A stretch of DNA of 64,000 nt. Source: Nannocystis punicea. GTDB taxonomy: Bacteria > Myxococcota_A > Polyangia > Nannocystales > Nannocystaceae. The stretch is taken from NCBI RefSeq assembly GCF_026965555.1, contig NZ_CP114040.1, positions 1,860,001-1,924,000 on the forward strand. Reading direction: 5' to 3'. This document shows, in pieces, positions 62,654 to 64,000 of this stretch. The translations under genes and the position numbers were made by a program. The notes below the pieces were generated by a model. It searched no databases. It worked only from the letters and a program-made list of their open reading frames with translations, and was not told the origin of the DNA. Numbering within the stretch: the stretch's first letter is position 1; every line of letters starts with the position of its first letter.

Positions 62654-63916
62654 ATGCGCAAGACGCTCTCGCTGCTCACCCTGGCCCTGTTCGCCTGCGA
62701 CCCCGCGACTGACGACGCCGCCGCGGCGAACGAGGAGGCCAACGTCGACGTGCCGGTGCTGGCGGAGGCCCCGACTTCGGCGCCGGCGGAGGCGAAGACG
62801 CCGGCGAAGCACCGGACCGAGGCGATGCCCGACGCGGAGAAGGCGTTCGCCAGGGCGCGTCAGCTGATCGCCGAGCACTACGTCGATACGTCGATCGAGC
62901 CGGCCGTCCTCTACACCGGCGCCGTCGAGGGCATGCTGGCGCGGCTCGGGCAGCCCGCGGCCTACCCGATCAACGAGCTGATGTCGCCGCGCGAGTTGTC
63001 CGAGCTGCTGCACGACACCGGCGGGACGATCGTCGGCGTCGGCGTGATGATCGAGCAGGTCGCCGGGATCCTGGTCATCCGCGACGTCATCTCCGGCGGG
63101 CCGGCGGCGACGGCGGGGCTGCAGCGCGGCGACCGGATCCTCGAGATCGACGGCGTGCGCGTGAAGGGCAAGCCGATGGTCGAGATCGTCGACAAGATCC
63201 GCGGCGTCGCCGGGACCGGCGTCGATATGTTCGTCCAGCGCGACACCGAGGAGTGGCACGAGAAGCTGGTGCGCCAGACCGTGGCGATCTCGAACGTCGA
63301 GTCGAAGCTCCTCGGCGACAAGCTCGGCTACCTGCGCCTGCGCGGGTTCGCCGAGACGACGCCGGCCGAGTTCGACGCCGCCGTCGCGGCGCTGCAGACC
63401 CAGGGCGCCGAGGCGCTGGTGCTCGACCTGCGCGCGTGCCCGGGCGGCCTGCTCGACGCGGCGATCGCGGTCACCGGCTCGCTGCTGCGCGACGGCCAGG
63501 CGATCGTGACCACGACCGGGCGCGACGAGCCGGGCAAGGCCGCGGTGGCGAAGGGCGACGGGCGCTGGAAGGACCTGCCGCTGGTGGCGCTGATCGGCCC
63601 CGATACGGCCTCGGGCGCGGAGATCCTGGCCGACGCGCTGGCGACCCACAAGCGCGCGACGCTGATCGGCGCGCCGACGTTCGGCAAGGGCACGATCGAG
63701 AGCATCCACGAGCTCGGCAACGGCTGGGCGATCAAGCTCAGCACCGGCCGCTTCGTCGGCGCCGGCGGCGAGCCGCTGCCCGGCCGCGGGGTCAAGCCCC
63801 ACCTGCCGGTGCCCGTCGCCGCCGACGCCCAGCCCGATCCGCTCGAGGCGGTGCCCGCCGAGGCCGACGCGGCCCTGGCGGTGGCGAAGACCTGGCTCGA
63901 AGACCAGGCGAACTGA
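62654..63916 (+). CDS. S41-family C-terminal processing protease lipoprotein (CtpA/Prc-like)
   Basis: A lipoprotein signal (Leu-Phe-Ala-Cys15) and a Pro/Ala/Glu linker precede the S41 body: helical start, PDZ domain (about 120-195; GVGVMIEQVAG, GLQRGDRILEIDG), and the catalytic core with LDLRACPGGLL, PDTASGAEILADAL (nucleophile Ser) and FGKGTIES (catalytic Lys). It probably cleaves envelope proteins from their C-termini. It follows the anti-sigma gene by 60 bp; a repeat-like GAGACATGTA core lies just before the ATG. Confidence 0.94.
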   Translation: MRKTLSLLTLALFACDPATDDAAAANEEANVDVPVLAEAPTSAPAEAKTPAKHRTEAMPDAEKAFARARQLIAEHYVDTSIEPAVLYTGAVEGMLARLGQPAAYPINELMSPRELSELLHDTGGTIVGVGVMIEQVAGILVIRDVISGGPAATAGLQRGDRILEIDGVRVKGKPMVEIVDKIRGVAGTGVDMFVQRDTEEWHEKLVRQTVAISNVESKLLGDKLGYLRLRGFAETTPAEFDAAVAALQTQGAEALVLDLRACPGGLLDAAIAVTGSLLRDGQAIVTTTGRDEPGKAAVAKGDGRWKDLPLVALIGPDTASGAEILADALATHKRATLIGAPTFGKGTIESIHELGNGWAIKLSTGRFVGAGGEPLPGRGVKPHLPVPVAADAQPDPLEAVPAEADAALAVAKTWLEDQAN

Positions 63917-64000
63917 GGCTGTCCTACTGAACATGTCGTGAAGATCATGCTCGAGAGGGCATGCTCTTTTCGCCATGTTCCATGATTCAGGTACGACTCG
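63915..64000. repeat. 14-nt repeat array starting in the protease stop codon
   Basis: GAGGCTGTCC TACT GAACATGTCG TGAA GATCATGCTC GAGA GGGCATGCTC TTTT CGCCATGTTC CATG ATTCAGGTAC GACT: six units to the window edge. The first core uses the G-A of the stop codon TGA, just as at 14570. Confidence 0.88.

Overview
The window is very GC-rich bacterial DNA with strong G/C bias at third codon positions, which leaves long open frames on both strands. I infer a myxobacterium of the Nannocystis type (Myxococcota, Nannocystaceae-like). The reasons are seven short-signal lipoproteins with Thr/Ser/Asp/Gly linkers, a protein ending in a Cys-Gly plus hydrophobic plus Arg-rich C-terminal sorting tail, two Hanks-type Ser/Thr kinases with a PP2C phosphatase and an FHA-sigma54 activator, and a split DUF4331 gene. 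This assignment is inference; no rRNA, tRNA or CRISPR was seen.

Layout. 1-7.1 kb: an unknown partial gene, then the cell-elongation cluster read leftward (mreB, mreC, mreD, mrdA/PBP2, rodA). 7.3-16.5 kb: a membrane-anchored parvulin-type foldase, a large unknown protein, a GNAT acetyltransferase, a lipoprotein alpha/beta hydrolase and small unknowns. 16.6-19.8 kb: a phospho-signalling block (PP2C, FHA-sigma54 activator, Ser/Thr kinase). 20-27.7 kb: a flavin reductase, a 47-residue small protein behind a sigma54-like promoter, a lipoprotein, an ABC half-transporter, glyQS and an iron-trafficking protein. 28-36.7 kb: secreted lipoproteins, the DUF4331 pair, a TPR protein, a PaiB-like flavoprotein, an M23 peptidase and a membrane protein. 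37-40.2 kb: a BlaI-type repressor with its own operator and an M56 (BlaR1-like) protease with a long novel tail. 40.8-44.8 kb: a lipoprotein with two Hint-like modules and two small envelope proteins. 45-53.6 kb: a large kinase-TPR protein, a phosphate-type porin, an orphan ABC binding protein, a histidine kinase and a SMI1/KNR4-like protein. 53.7-64 kb: a frameshifted gene, a cupin, sodC, a phosphoesterase, a beta-helix surface protein, small unknowns, an ECF sigma/anti-sigma pair and an S41 protease.

The most striking feature is not a gene. A repeat family with unit length 14 nt (a 10-nt palindromic core near GGACATGTCC followed by 4 variable nt) occurs at more than twenty loci, in gaps and inside genes, in tandem runs of two to seven units. 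Neighbouring cores can pair across each 4-nt spacer as short tetraloop hairpins. Because the core contains CATG, several genes start exactly on a core, and two arrays begin on a stop codon. Other tandem repeats (128 bp x 3, about 67 bp, 75 bp x 2, about 60 bp) fill several gaps. I recognise none of these as named families.
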